Source: an uncultured Clostridia bacterium
Lineage (GTDB): Bacteria > Bacillota > Clostridia > HGM11327
DNA length: 57,883 nucleotides
Assembly (NCBI GenBank): GCA_945918795.1
Contig: CAMEIT010000008.1
Coordinates: 1 to 57,883 of the forward strand
Direction: 5' to 3'
Shown here: piece by piece, positions 1 through 8,784 of the stretch
How the letters are laid out: each line of letters opens with the position of its first letter
Numbering within the stretch: position 1 is the stretch's first letter
Made by a program: the position numbers and the translations under genes
The notes under the pieces: generated by a model
Databases searched by the model: none
Told to the model about the DNA's origin: nothing
The model's input: the letters and a program-made list of their open reading frames with translations, nothing else

Positions 1-743
1 TGTATGAGCTGACTTGATTCATACCAGAATTCATAGTTGCCGACATACATTTTTATGCCGCCGTAGTCGATATCGACTATATTTGTACATACGTTATTGA
101 GGAAGTGTCTGTCGTGAGATACAACAAGCACCGTTCCGAAATAATCGGCCAAAAAATCCTCAAGCCACTGCGTTGCATTAAGGTCAAGACCGTTTGTAGG
201 CTCATCGAGAAGGATTATATCAGGATTTCCGAACAGAGCCTGTGCAAGCAAAACCTTTACCTTTTCGCTTTCCTCAAGGTCAGACATCTGCTTGTAAAGC
301 ACGTCTTCATCAAGTCCGAGTCCCTGAATAAGCTTTGACGCATCCGAATCAGCCTCCCAGCCGTTCATTTCGGCAAATTCCGCTTCAAGCTCCGACGCTT
401 TTATTCCGTCCTCATCTGTGAAATCCTCTTTTGCGTACAGTTCATCCTTTTCCTTCATTATCGAGTAAAGGCGCTCGTTGCCCATTATTACCGTGTCAAG
501 CACAGTATAAGCGTCGTATGCAAAGTGATTCTGCTTCAAAACGGACATACGCTCTTTGTCTGAAATTATGATCTCGCCCTTTGTAGGCTCGAGATCTCCG
601 CACAGTATTTTAAGGAATGTGGATTTTCCCGCGCCGTTAGCGCCTATGATTCCGTAGCAGTTGCCCGGAGTAAACTTAAGGTCAACGTCCTTGAAAAGAA
701 GCTGACCGCCGAAATTAAAACTTAAATCATTAATTACTATCAT
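1..743 (-). CDS. ABC-F family ATPase, C-terminus beyond window edge
   Basis: Reading the minus strand from an ATG at 743 gives an open frame to the window edge, so the 3' part is missing. It starts MIVINDLSFNFGGQLLFKDV and holds a Walker A (GANGAGKST), a signature region reading LEESEKVKVLLAQALF in place of the usual LSGGE form, and a Walker B (DIILLDEPTNGLDL) followed by SHDRHFLNNV. No membrane segments are visible, as expected for ABC-F proteins, which act on ribosomes or as soluble regulators. The order signature-Walker B-SHDRxFL is that of the YbiT-like branch; which half of the tandem cassette this is (N-terminal) follows from the start. GGAG lies 7 bases upstream of the ATG. It follows trmB by 25 bases on the same strand, so the two are probably cotranscribed. 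Family is clear; the substrate or role is not. Confidence 0.88.
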   Translation of the reverse strand, partial: MIVINDLSFNFGGQLLFKDVDLKFTPGNCYGIIGANGAGKSTFLKILCGDLEPTKGEIIISDKERMSVLKQNHFAYDAYTVLDTVIMGNERLYSIMKEKDELYAKEDFTDEDGIKASELEAEFAEMNGWEADSDASKLIQGLGLDEDVLYKQMSDLEESEKVKVLLAQALFGNPDIILLDEPTNGLDLNATQWLEDFLADYFGTVLVVSHDRHFLNNVCTNIVDIDYGGIKMYVGNYEFWYESSQLI

Positions 744-768
744 TTCTGCTCCATATATAAATTTTTAT

Positions 769-1446
769 TTATTCTTTAACATAAGCTTCAAGACTGTATA
801 TAGGCATACCCATATCCGAGAAGCGTTTTTCATATTCGGTTACTATGTTATCCTTTATGCCGCTGTTGTGCAGGTCGAGGGAAACGTTTTTCAGCGCGAA
901 GGCGTTTGACGAGAACTGTTCTATCGAAAACTCGAAAAAGTGCATATTGTCCGTCTTTTGATGAATTTCGGCACCCGGCGACAATATCTTCTTGTAAATA
1001 TCCAAAAACTTTTTATGCGTCAGGCGTCTGTTCGCATATGAATTTTTCGGAAACGGGCAAGAAAAATTAAGATATATACGCCCTATGCTCTCCTTGGGGA
1101 AATATCTTTCCAGGTATTCGGCACTGCAATTAAGGAATCGAACGTTCGTTATATTCTCTTCAAGTGCCTTTCTGCACGCCATTGCAAGCACGCTCGGATT
1201 CTTTTCAACCGCAAAATAATTGATGTCGGGAGTTCTTTTGGCAAGCTCAGCAATAAATTGACCTTTTCCGCAGCCTATCTCAAGCTGCACGTTATTTTCA
1301 TTGCCGAAAATCTCTTTGAAGTCAAAATAATGAATATCCTTTTCTTCAATAATGCTCGAATTCTGATTGCCGTAATCTACTTTTATAAAATATTCACCGA
1401 ATCCGTCAATACAGCTGTCAAGATTCTTCATTCGTCTCATTCGCAT
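769..1446 (-). CDS. trmB: tRNA (guanine-N7-)-methyltransferase
   Basis: TrmB methylates N7 of G46 in the variable loop of tRNA using S-adenosylmethionine. The 225-residue product has the typical family start (MRMRRMKN) and the SAM-binding loop LEIGCGKGQFIAEL near residue 56, followed by FAVEKNPSVLAMA. The family motif that normally reads SDPWPK is SCPFPK here, so the acidic residue considered catalytic is replaced by Cys and the Trp by Phe; the rest of the block (RRLTHKKFLDIYKKIL) is intact. Length matches the family. The ribosome binding site is weak (GGTG). It lies upstream of the ABC-F gene in the same direction. Confidence 0.9.
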   Translation of the reverse strand: MRMRRMKNLDSCIDGFGEYFIKVDYGNQNSSIIEEKDIHYFDFKEIFGNENNVQLEIGCGKGQFIAELAKRTPDINYFAVEKNPSVLAMACRKALEENITNVRFLNCSAEYLERYFPKESIGRIYLNFSCPFPKNSYANRRLTHKKFLDIYKKILSPGAEIHQKTDNMHFFEFSIEQFSSNAFALKNVSLDLHNSGIKDNIVTEYEKRFSDMGMPIYSLEAYVKE

Positions 1447-1603
1447 AAAAACACCGTTTTACAGATTAACCGTTATACAAGCTCATATCTGCATTAAACT
1501 TTCCGTATAAAAAATTGCATATTTAATCACATTATAATTATACCACAAAAACATACTGCATTGCAATAGAAAAAGCATCAATACAAAACAAATAAAACAA
1601 AAA

Positions 1604-1624
1604 ATCTGCGTCAAAAACGCAGAT
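1604..1624 (-). terminator. Rho-independent terminator of the YkgJ-like gene
   Basis: Inverted repeat ATCTGCG / CGCAGAT with a 7-base A-rich loop; on the minus strand the stem is followed by a T-run (the A-run at 1598-1603). It lies about 60 bases past the stop of the gene at 1683-2027 and separates it from trmB. Confidence 0.75.
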
Positions 1625-1682
1625 AGCATAAACCGAAAGGTTAAAAGGTTGCATAAAACATCGCAATACGTCGGAAAGAACA

Positions 1683-2027
1683 TTATTTATTGCCGCTTGC
1701 CTCTTCGTTTTTCCGCAGCTGTGCATATTCTTTCATTATTTCAAGAGTCTCCTCTTTGCCGAGGAAGCCCTCAGGCTCACAGCCGTCGCACCTCAAAATC
1801 TCGCTTGTTCCGAATATTCTGCAAACAAGCGGTCTTGAATCATATACCGTACATTTCCCGTCAACAAGATGCGAGCATACGCCGTTATACTCGTATCCGC
1901 CCATGCGAGATTTTTCCTCTTCCGAAAACTGTATCAGATTCTTACAGCATTCAAAGCATCCGTTTTCGCATTTTGACTGAGGAATTTTAGCATATATTTC
2001 TTTCAGTTTATCGTACATATCAATCAT
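1683..2027 (-). CDS. YkgJ-type cysteine-cluster protein
   Basis: A 114-residue protein with cysteines arranged as CENGCFECC near residues 19-27 and CSHLVDGKCTVYDSRPLVCRIFG near residues 51-73, plus CDGC further on. This is the signature of the YkgJ/UPF0153 family, predicted zinc- or iron-cluster-binding proteins without an agreed reaction. The product is soluble, with no signal peptide. The first ATG (2027) has almost no space for a ribosome binding site; a second in-frame ATG at 2018 has AAGAG at a better distance and may be the real start. The gene begins only seven bases after the T-run of the pfkA terminator, so its transcript must come from read-through of pfkA or from a promoter inside pfkA. 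Confidence 0.82.
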   Translation of the reverse strand: MIDMYDKLKEIYAKIPQSKCENGCFECCKNLIQFSEEEKSRMGGYEYNGVCSHLVDGKCTVYDSRPLVCRIFGTSEILRCDGCEPEGFLGKEETLEIMKEYAQLRKNEEASGNK

Positions 2028-2040
2028 CTCTTAACAAAAA

Positions 2041-2069
2041 GCGGTACAGCCGTTATTTGACTGTACCGC
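2041..2069 (-). terminator. Rho-independent terminator after pfkA
   Basis: Perfect 9-base stem GCGGTACAG / CTGTACCGC with an 11-base loop; on the minus strand it is followed by TTTTTGTTAA. It lies a few bases after the pfkA stop and directly in front of the next gene. Confidence 0.9.
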
Positions 2070-2077
2070 TCTTAATA

Positions 2078-3076
2078 TTATATAGAAAGCATTTCATTCA
2101 TCTTGTAAAGCTGTTCGTCAAAGCGTCTCGGCATTGCAAGTGCAACGTCTATATCGTCGTTTACGATTTTATTGTCTCTTATTGAAACAACCTGATTTAT
2201 TACGCCCTTGTCAAGCAGGTCGACAGCATAAGCGCCCATTTTTGTTGCAAGCATTCTGTCGAAAGCCGACGGCGTACCGCCTCTCTGGATATAACCGAGT
2301 ACAGACGGACGTGTTGAAACACCTGTTCTATCCTCGATTATTTTCGCAAGCTCCGTAGGATCCATCATGTGCTCCGAAAGCATAACGATGTGGCATTTTC
2401 TGCCTCTTTTTGCGCCCTCTGCGACGTCCTGACAAATGCGGTCAATATCCAAGCTCTCGGGCTTTTCAGCCACAATAAGGCTTTCTGCGCCCGTATTTAT
2501 CGACGAGAACAGCGAGAGATCTCCGCATCTGTTTCCCATTATCTCAACAACACAGCATCTGCCGTGAGAAAGCATCGTGTCGCGTATTTTATCCACCGCA
2601 TCGATAATGGTATTAAGAGCAGTATCAAATCCGATTGTAAAATCCGTGCAGGCAAGGTCATTGTCTATCGTGCCCGGCAGACAAACAACGTTGCATTTGT
2701 AATTATGCTTCGGCTCCTCGCACTTATGGCTGAGCTTTTGTGCGCCTGTAAATGAGCCGTCTCCGCCTATAACAACAAGTCCGCTTATTCCGTATGTTTT
2801 GAGTACGTTTACGGCAATATCCTGTACCTCCGGATTTTTGAATTCAGGCAGACGAGCCGTGCCGAGTATCGTGCCGCCGTACTGCATAATATTTTCAACG
2901 TTGCTGAGAGTAAGCTCGTCCATATCGCCTTCGACCATACCCTTAAAGCCATTATGAATACCAATAACTCTGAAGCCCTTGTAAATGCCCGCTTTTGTAA
3001 CGGCTCTTATTGCCGCGTTCATTCCCGGCGAATCTCCGCCGCTTGTCATAATGGCTATCGTTTTAACTTCTTCCAT
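2078..3076 (-). CDS. pfkA: ATP-dependent 6-phosphofructokinase
   Basis: Converts fructose-6-phosphate and ATP to fructose-1,6-bisphosphate in glycolysis. The 332-residue product has the usual bacterial PFK-A order: TSGGDSPGMNAAIRAV at residues 11-26, GGDGSFTGAQKL at 104-115 and PGTIDND at 134-140. The Gly in GGDG and the Gly before TIDND are the residues that mark ATP use rather than pyrophosphate use (which would show GGDD and PKTIDND). Effector and substrate residues such as GFDTALNTIIDAVDKIRDT are present. AAGGAG precedes the ATG at good spacing, and a consensus promoter lies at 3138-3166. It ends at a strong terminator. Confidence 0.97.
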   Translation of the reverse strand: MEEVKTIAIMTSGGDSPGMNAAIRAVTKAGIYKGFRVIGIHNGFKGMVEGDMDELTLSNVENIMQYGGTILGTARLPEFKNPEVQDIAVNVLKTYGISGLVVIGGDGSFTGAQKLSHKCEEPKHNYKCNVVCLPGTIDNDLACTDFTIGFDTALNTIIDAVDKIRDTMLSHGRCCVVEIMGNRCGDLSLFSSINTGAESLIVAEKPESLDIDRICQDVAEGAKRGRKCHIVMLSEHMMDPTELAKIIEDRTGVSTRPSVLGYIQRGGTPSAFDRMLATKMGAYAVDLLDKGVINQVVSIRDNKIVNDDIDVALAMPRRFDEQLYKMNEMLSI

Positions 3077-3137
3077 TTCAGTTTCTCCTTAGAATGTATG
3101 TAATTTTTTTAATATCATAATTAAATATTCAATGTAT

Positions 3138-3166
3138 AGTATGCCAAAAAAAGTGAATTTTGTCAA
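3138..3166 (-). promoter_or_regulatory. Sigma-A promoter of pfkA
   Basis: On the minus strand TTGACA (3166-3161), 17-base spacer, CATACT (3143-3138). It sits about 60 bases before the pfkA start codon. Confidence 0.8.
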
Positions 3167-3187
3167 TAGCTTTTTTGCATATTTTCA

Positions 3188-4330
3188 TTAAAAATATTGT
3201 GCCAATTCCAATATGACGTAGTTAAGCACGTCACGTCCTTTATCTGTCGCATACAGTCTGTTGCAAGACAATTCAATCAGACCTTCCGACTTAAGCTTTG
3301 CTATTGTCCCCGCGCATTTCTCGAGAAGCTCAAAGCCCGTATCCTCCGAAAACCGTGTTAAATCTATGCCTTTGTTCATTCTCAGAGCGAGCATGAGAAT
3401 TTCCTCTGCCGCGCTGTTTTTATCTACAAGCGTACCGCCGAGCATATTTGCTCTCACATCGATTCCGTTCAGATATTCATCAAGCTTCTCCGTATTTGAA
3501 TACCTTTTGTTCCCGAAAAAAGAATGTGCCGCACAGCCGAGCCCTATATATTCTTTTCTCTCCCAATACGCCGTGTTGTGTCGTGATTCATATCCCGGCT
3601 TTGCAAAATTGGATACTTCGTACTGCAAATAGCCTTTCTCTTTAAGCATTTTCAAAGCCGTATGATACATACCTCTATCCGTATCATCATCTACCGCGCA
3701 GAGCGCTCCGCAGTCAACATCGCGTTTTAGCCGTGTCCCGTCCTCAAGTATAAGCGAGTAAAGCGAAATATGCCGAACTCCAAATGAGGCACACTCATCA
3801 ATAGCATCCGAAAGCGATTTTTCCGTCTGGTGCGGCACTGCAAACATCAGGTCAACGTTTATATTGTCAAAGCCCGACTTTTTTGCACTTTCGATGCTTT
3901 TCCTTGCCGTATTTGCATCGTGTACTCTGCCGAGTATTTTCAACACGTTATCATCAAACGACTGAACACCTATGCTGAGCCTGTTTATTCCGTATGAACG
4001 GTACTTACAAAGCTTGTCCTCGGTAAGCGTACAGGGATTACATTCCAATGTTATCTCGGCGTTATTTGCAAGCGAATACTTTTGCCCTATTGCCGACAAG
4101 ATCCTCATAATAATTTCAGGTGCAACCGCAGAAGGCGTGCCGCCGCCGAAAAATACGGTTTCAACCGAATATCCGTGAGCATCGTACTGCATAAGCTCAT
4201 CTATTACGGTATCGCAATATTCATTTGCCGTCGAAAACCTGTCCGTATATGAAACAAAATCACAGTACGCGCATTTTTTCACGCAGTACGGCATATGCAC
4301 GTACAGTGACAAAGGCTTTTTTTCATTCAA
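3188..4330 (-). CDS. hemW: Radical SAM haem chaperone HemW
   Basis: HemW-family radical SAM protein, formerly called oxygen-independent coproporphyrinogen III oxidase, thought to bind haem and insert it into target enzymes. It shows the 4Fe-4S motif [10 protein letters not shown] close to the N-terminus, [27 protein letters not shown] and the HemW marker HNTAYW followed by [12 protein letters not shown]. The open frame reaches upstream to 4501, but that would lie deep inside lepA; a TTG at 4330, overlapping the lepA stop, gives 380 residues, the usual family size, with GGCGGTG upstream. The start is therefore inferred. The overlap implies translational coupling with lepA, a common clostridial pair. 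Confidence 0.9.
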   Translation of the reverse strand: MNEKKPLSLYVHMPYCVKKCAYCDFVSYTDRFSTANEYCDTVIDELMQYDAHGYSVETVFFGGGTPSAVAPEIIMRILSAIGQKYSLANNAEITLECNPCTLTEDKLCKYRSYGINRLSIGVQSFDDNVLKILGRVHDANTARKSIESAKKSGFDNINVDLMFAVPHQTEKSLSDAIDECASFGVRHISLYSLILEDGTRLKRDVDCGALCAVDDDTDRGMYHTALKMLKEKGYLQYEVSNFAKPGYESRHNTAYWERKEYIGLGCAAHSFFGNKRYSNTEKLDEYLNGIDVRANMLGGTLVDKNSAAEEILMLALRMNKGIDLTRFSEDTGFELLEKCAGTIAKLKSEGLIELSCNRLYATDKGRDVLNYVILELAQYF

Positions 4331-6128
4331 ATTTAAGCACCGCCATAAACGCTTCGGCAGGAACCTCAACAGTACCGAACTGCCGCATTTTCTTTTTGCC
4401 TTCTTTTTGTTTTTCAAGAAGCTTCTTCTTACGTGTAATGTCTCCGCCGTAACACTTTGCAAGAACGTCCTTGCGAAGTGCGCGAATCGTTTCACGTGCA
4501 ATAACTTTATTTCCTATTGCCGCCTGAATGGGTATTTCAAACATCTGCTGCGGAATTACTTCTTTAAGCTTTTGTGCCACGAATCTTCCCTTGCTGTACG
4601 ACTTGTCCTTATGAATAATCATCGAAAACGCATCAATAATATCGCCGTTGAGCAAAATATCAAGCTTTACAAGGTCCGCACGCTGATAACCGTGCAATTC
4701 ATAATCCAAGGACGCATAGCCCTTTGTTCTTGACTTAAGTATATCAAAGAAGTCATAAATTATTTCGTTGAGCGGAAGAATATACTTTAGAATAACTCTG
4801 TTCTCCTCCATATATTCCATATCAACATACTGACCTCTTCTGTCCTGGCACAGCTCCATTATAGGCCCCACAAACTCATTAGGCGTCATTATATTTGCCG
4901 CAACAATTGGTTCTTCCATATATTCTATTTCGGAAGCATCGGGCATATTTGTAGGATTGCTCAGCTCTATCTCGTTTCCGTTTGTAAGCTTTACCTTATA
5001 AATAACGCTCGGAGACGTCGTAACAATATCCAGATTGAATTCTCTGTCTATTCTTTCCTGAATTATGTCCATATGGAGCAACCCGAGGAATCCGCATCTG
5101 AAGCCGAATCCCAAGGCGGTAGATGTTTCCGCCTCAAACGTGAGAGCGGCGTCGTTTAACTTCAGCTTTTCAAGTGCATCGCGCAGTGCGTCGTAATTGG
5201 AGCCGTCAGCAGGATAAAATCCCGCAAAAACCATAGGCTGTACTTCTCTGTAACCGGGCAAAGGCTCTTTTGCTTTGTTGCTCTGCTTTGTAATCGTATC
5301 GCCGACAGTCGTATCCTTAACGTTTTTGATGCTTGCGCAAATATAGCCTACGTCACCCGCTTTAAGTACATTGCAAGGCGTCATTGTCGGCTCGAAATAA
5401 CCTATCTCCGTAACCTCAAAGCTGTGTCCGTTTGACATCATGATTATATTGTCTCCGACCTGAACGCTTCCGTCCTTTATTCTTACGTAAGCAATCGCGC
5501 CCTTGTAAGCGTCATAGAATGAATCGAAAATAAGTGCTCTGAGCGGTGCGTTTTCATCGCCTGACGGAGCAGGAATATAATTTACAATACATTCGAGAAC
5601 TTCATCAATATTCAAGCCCGTCTTTGCCGAAATAAGCGGTGCCATAGATGCGTCAAGACCTATAACGTCCTCGATTTCGGTTCTTACCCTTTCCGGTTCA
5701 GCCGACGGGAGATCCACCTTATTTATTACGGGAACTATCTCAAGATTGTTTTCTATCGCAAGATACGCATTTGCAAGCGTCTGAGCCTCGATGCCCTGAG
5801 ATGCGTCCACCACAAGCAGTGCACCCTCACACGCGGCAAGACTGCGTGACACCTCATAAGTGAAATCGACGTGTCCCGGTGTGTCAATAAGATTAAGAAT
5901 ATAATCTTTGCCGTTTCTCGCCTTATAATTCAGTCTCACTGCCTGAGATTTGATAGTGATTCCCTTTTCTCTTTCAAGGTCCATTGAATCGAGTATCTGA
6001 TCCACCATATCTCTTTTTGCAATGAGTCCTGTTCTTTCGAGCAGTCTGTCGGCAAGCGTGGACTTACCGTGATCTATATGTGCAATAATGCAAAAATTCC
6101 TTACGTTTTCGTTACAGCCGACGGGCAT
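4323..6128 (-). CDS. lepA: Elongation factor 4 (LepA), ribosome-associated GTPase
   Basis: A 601-residue translational GTPase with G1 HIDHGKST, effector-loop region [13 protein letters not shown]3 DTPGHVDF, G4 NKVD, then domain II and the LepA-specific C-terminal domain ([20 protein letters not shown]). LepA acts on the ribosome during initiation or stalled translocation. The ATG at 6128 is chosen because AAGGGAG lies 6 bases before it; the frame opens a little earlier at a TTG (6149) without such a site. It is the first gene of the lepA-hemW pair. Confidence 0.97.
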   Translation of the reverse strand: MPVGCNENVRNFCIIAHIDHGKSTLADRLLERTGLIAKRDMVDQILDSMDLEREKGITIKSQAVRLNYKARNGKDYILNLIDTPGHVDFTYEVSRSLAACEGALLVVDASQGIEAQTLANAYLAIENNLEIVPVINKVDLPSAEPERVRTEIEDVIGLDASMAPLISAKTGLNIDEVLECIVNYIPAPSGDENAPLRALIFDSFYDAYKGAIAYVRIKDGSVQVGDNIIMMSNGHSFEVTEIGYFEPTMTPCNVLKAGDVGYICASIKNVKDTTVGDTITKQSNKAKEPLPGYREVQPMVFAGFYPADGSNYDALRDALEKLKLNDAALTFEAETSTALGFGFRCGFLGLLHMDIIQERIDREFNLDIVTTSPSVIYKVKLTNGNEIELSNPTNMPDASEIEYMEEPIVAANIMTPNEFVGPIMELCQDRRGQYVDMEYMEENRVILKYILPLNEIIYDFFDILKSRTKGYASLDYELHGYQRADLVKLDILLNGDIIDAFSMIIHKDKSYSKGRFVAQKLKEVIPQQMFEIPIQAAIGNKVIARETIRALRKDVLAKCYGGDITRKKKLLEKQKEGKKKMRQFGTVEVPAEAFMAVLKFE

Positions 6129-6181
6129 ATATTTCTCCCTTATAAACAATTCATACTACGCCTCAAAAAACGGGCAATCAA

Positions 6182-6203
6182 ACGTATTTTCGCAAAAATA
6201 CGT
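6182..6203. repeat. Short inverted repeat in the lepA leader
   Basis: ACGTATTTT / AAAATACGT around a four-base centre, 54 bases upstream of the lepA start. There is no T-run. It could be a protein-binding site or a leader hairpin; no function can be assigned. The surrounding intergenic stretch 6129-6350 holds no gene. Confidence 0.4.
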
Positions 6204-6367
6204 ATAATAATACCGCTGTTGTTTTAAGCATCAGAGCATACATTTATTTCCGTTTTGCATATGAAAATCAAATATACGTTAATTTATATTTTATCACGTT
6301 AACGCGAATATGTCAAATAAAATATGCAAACAATAATACCGACATTTCAGGAAAGGGGATAAAAATC

Positions 6368-6577
6368 ATGAAGAAAAAGCCTAAAAAATATCCGTGTGAA
6401 GAGGCATTCCTTACAAATCCCGTCGCCTCCAATACAGACAGAACGGGATTCGCGGTTGTCGTTCCGCAAAATGATTTTGAAGCGGAATCGGTTTCGGATA
6501 TGTTTGAAAACATACCGCTCACATCTCACAAGGAATTTACTCAAAAAGAAGATGAATATCATTGGAAAGATGAATAA
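6368..6577 (+). CDS. Small protein of unknown function (69 aa)
   Basis: A short gene with a clear ribosome binding site (GGAAAGGGG at 6351-6359, 8 bases before the ATG) and its own terminator just past the stop. The product is soluble, starts Lys-rich (MKKKPKKYP), has one Cys near residue 10 and is acidic toward the C-terminus (HKEFTQKEDEYHWKDE). No signal peptide or membrane segment is seen. I do not recognise the family. It stands alone between divergent lepA and convergent ylbJ, in a spore-former neighbourhood, but nothing in the sequence proves a sporulation role. Confidence 0.75.
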   Translation: MKKKPKKYPCEEAFLTNPVASNTDRTGFAVVVPQNDFEAESVSDMFENIPLTSHKEFTQKEDEYHWKDE

Positions 6578-6581
6578 AACA

Positions 6582-6609
6582 AAATCTCCGTCCGAAAAGG
6601 CGGAGATTT
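6582..6609. terminator. Bidirectional terminator between the 6368 gene and ylbJ
   Basis: Stem AAATCTCCG / CGGAGATTT with a 10-base loop and T-runs readable in both directions; it serves the small plus-strand gene and the convergent ylbJ. Confidence 0.85.
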
Positions 6610-6619
6610 TTCATGCAGT

Positions 6620-7681
6620 TCACTTGTGTCTTTGTTTTTTTCGTGCAAAAATGCCGAATAAAGCGGTACAAACACCGATACATACAAAGGCCGTCAATAA
6701 AGCCCAACCGTATTTGTGCCAAAAATCACTCATCAAAGCTGTCTCCTGCTTTAATATCAGATTTGAAAGCGCAAAGCCACACAGTGCGCTCACGCACGCC
6801 TGTATCAGCTTAAACAGCACAAGCTTTTTACATGATACCTTGCACTCACTTATGAACCCGTTTATCTGGAATATAACGCAAAGTCCTCCCCATGTTGTGC
6901 AAAAACAAAGCAGCATTATTTTTACCTCCAAAGGCACAGCCGCTTTGCACACTGCCGCACAGCCGTTTGACAATTCGAGCAATATCGGTATGAAAACGCT
7001 CAAAAACCCGTTCTCGGGCAAAATATTGCATTTTGATATGAATTCAATAAGAATGGAAAATAATACAACGTATCCCCCGACCGTCAATATGGTTTTCACT
7101 GCACTTTCGACTGATGCTTTAAGCAAAGCTCCTATCGGCATACTCTTCTCTTCATTTTCAGGCTCTGTTTGAGAAGTATTTCTTGCTCCCGCACCGAGCT
7201 TCACGAACAGAAAAAGAGTGACGGCAAAGGATATATAATGCGAAGCAAGAATTATTATTCCCGCACCCGCATTACTAAGCATTTTAACGCCTATTGTGCT
7301 GATTATAAAAATCGGTGAACAAAATGAGCTGACAGCCGCAGTAAAGCACACATCAGCATCATTTATTTTGTTCTGTTTAAAGAGCATTGAAGTCATTCCC
7401 GCACCGACAGGATACCCCGAAACAGTGCCCACAAGAAGCGTTTGCGATGCCGCACGCGGAATACCCATTTTTTCGGTCAATCGCGAACACATTTTCGCAA
7501 AGCCCGAAAGTGCTCCGCTGTTTATAAGCATAGTGCTTACCGCCATAAACGGGAAAAGGGTAGGCACCATGTTTTCAGCCCACATTTGAACACCGCGTGC
7601 GGCGCCCTCAAGCGAAAGCGACGGGAATATGATCAGTAACGCCGTCATGATAAGAGGCAAAAAGCTCAATTTTCTCGACAT
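6620..7681 (-). CDS. ylbJ: YlbJ-like sporulation integral membrane protein
   Basis: A 353-residue polytopic membrane protein with about eight hydrophobic segments. The blocks NMVPTLFPFMAVSTMLI, SGYPVGAGM and AVSSFCSPIFI are those of YlbJ-type proteins with the nucleoside-recognition (Gate) fold, needed in Bacillus for cortex or forespore envelope formation; SpoVM/SpoIIIA-independent details are not visible here. An ATG at 7681 with GGAG upstream is preferred to the one at 7696. As in other Firmicutes it is close to coaD and rsmD. The gene follows a terminator-like hairpin, so it may depend on its own or a sporulation promoter. Confidence 0.85.
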   Translation of the reverse strand: MSRKLSFLPLIMTALLIIFPSLSLEGAARGVQMWAENMVPTLFPFMAVSTMLINSGALSGFAKMCSRLTEKMGIPRAASQTLLVGTVSGYPVGAGMTSMLFKQNKINDADVCFTAAVSSFCSPIFIISTIGVKMLSNAGAGIIILASHYISFAVTLFLFVKLGAGARNTSQTEPENEEKSMPIGALLKASVESAVKTILTVGGYVVLFSILIEFISKCNILPENGFLSVFIPILLELSNGCAAVCKAAVPLEVKIMLLCFCTTWGGLCVIFQINGFISECKVSCKKLVLFKLIQACVSALCGFALSNLILKQETALMSDFWHKYGWALLTAFVCIGVCTALFGIFARKKQRHK

Positions 7682-7702
7682 ATGTAAATTCTCCATAAAA
7701 AA

Positions 7703-7727
7703 ATACAGTACAAAATATGCACTGTAT
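7703..7727 (-). terminator. Terminator between the coiled-coil gene and ylbJ
   Basis: Stem ATACAGT / ACTGTAT with an 11-base loop; on the minus strand it runs into a T-tract (7696-7702). It lies 22 bases before the ylbJ start. Confidence 0.7.
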
Positions 7728-7767
7728 CAATTAAATATATCCGGATTTAAATACGTATTTTATAAAA

Positions 7768-8232
7768 TCACTGTTCGTCCTCGGCGGAGAAATACTCCTT
7801 AAGCTCCTGCTTACTGCTGTTTATTTCCTCGTTGATTTTAAGTATCTGCTCTGAAAGCTCGTCCATTTTGCCTATGAGATATTCATATGTACCCTGCTTG
7901 AGCTCGTCCATTTCAGCCTGCGTCTCGTTCATAATCTGCTTGCTCTTCATATAAGCGCCCTGAGTTATGTCATTTTCCATAACGAGTCTGTCAGCCTCTC
8001 TCGCAACGTCCTCCATGAGCGTCTGAGCCTCCTGCTGTGCCTCGATTATGAGCTTATTCTTTTCGGATCTCAAATGATTTGCCGCCTGAAGCTCCTGCGG
8101 AAGAAGCTTTTTCATTTCATCGAGCATATCGAGAAATTCATCTATATTAATAATACTCTTCGACTTAAACAAAGGTATCTGCCCCTCAAGCACAACATCT
8201 TCCATTGAACTTATCAAATCTATTACATTCAC
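7768..8232 (-). CDS. Coiled-coil protein of unknown function in the coaD-ylbJ cluster
   Basis: A 154-residue soluble protein. Residues 1-45 are hydrophobic/acidic and globular (IDLISSMEDVVLEG, INIDEFLDMLDEMKKLLPQEL); residues 55-145 are almost entirely Glu/Lys/Gln-rich helix with heptad spacing, typical of a long coiled coil. Similar proteins in clostridia are often labelled ATPase or V-type subunit-H-like only because of the coiled coil; no nucleotide-binding motif is present. It lies 37 bases after coaD on the same strand, with AAAGGATG before the start. A structural or division-related role is possible but unproven. Confidence 0.8.
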   Translation of the reverse strand: MNVIDLISSMEDVVLEGQIPLFKSKSIINIDEFLDMLDEMKKLLPQELQAANHLRSEKNKLIIEAQQEAQTLMEDVAREADRLVMENDITQGAYMKSKQIMNETQAEMDELKQGTYEYLIGKMDELSEQILKINEEINSSKQELKEYFSAEDEQ

Positions 8233-8269
8233 GATAATACATCCTTTCTTATAAAAAAATATATAAATA

Positions 8270-8767
8270 TTATTTTGTACGTTTCTTTATTTCCTCTGAC
8301 ACCGTATCCAAAATAACCTCGGGCAGCATATCCGTAACGTCACCGCCGAGCGAGCATACCTCTTTGACTATACTTGAGCTGAGGTATGAATACTTGTAGC
8401 ACGTTACCATAAACATTGTCTCTATATCCTCATCGAGCTTGCGGTTTGTGAGTGCCATTTGAAATTCATATTCAAAGTCCGAAATGAATCTCAAACCCTT
8501 TACTATTATTTTGGAATTATGCTTGTGCATATAATCCACAAGAAGCCCTTCAAACGCATCAACCTCGATATTGTCAAGCCCCGGTACGGACTCAACGCTC
8601 TTAACTATAAAATCGCGTCTTTCCTCAAATGAAAACATGGGATGTTTGCTCGGATTGAGTACAACGGCAACGATTACCTTGTCAAACATTTTCGATGCTC
8701 TTTTTATTATATCAAGATGTCCTTTTGTAATCGGGTCAAAGCTTCCGGGATATACAGCTATTCTCAT
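8270..8767 (-). CDS. coaD: Phosphopantetheine adenylyltransferase
   Basis: Joins 4'-phosphopantetheine and ATP to give dephospho-CoA, the fourth step of CoA synthesis. The 165-residue product starts MRIAVYPGSFDPITKGHLDI, carrying the nucleotidyltransferase TxGH motif, and has the second motif YSYLSSSIVKEV near residue 125. GGAGG stands 7 bases before the ATG at 8767; an in-frame ATG at 8788 precedes it but overlaps the rsmD end. It is in the usual rsmD-coaD order. Confidence 0.97.
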   Translation of the reverse strand: MRIAVYPGSFDPITKGHLDIIKRASKMFDKVIVAVVLNPSKHPMFSFEERRDFIVKSVESVPGLDNIEVDAFEGLLVDYMHKHNSKIIVKGLRFISDFEYEFQMALTNRKLDEDIETMFMVTCYKYSYLSSSIVKEVCSLGGDVTDMLPEVILDTVSEEIKKRTK

Positions 8768-8784
8768 AAAATTACCTCCGCATT

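Noticed and set aside
105..338. Plus-strand open frame of 77 codons inside the ABC-F gene
   Set aside because: Antisense shadow of an ABC-F gene with intact ATPase motifs; no binding site or family match.
6396..7172. Plus-strand frame of 258 codons across the 6368 gene and antisense to ylbJ
   Set aside because: Overlaps the real small gene in another frame, runs through a terminator and is antisense to a conserved membrane protein.
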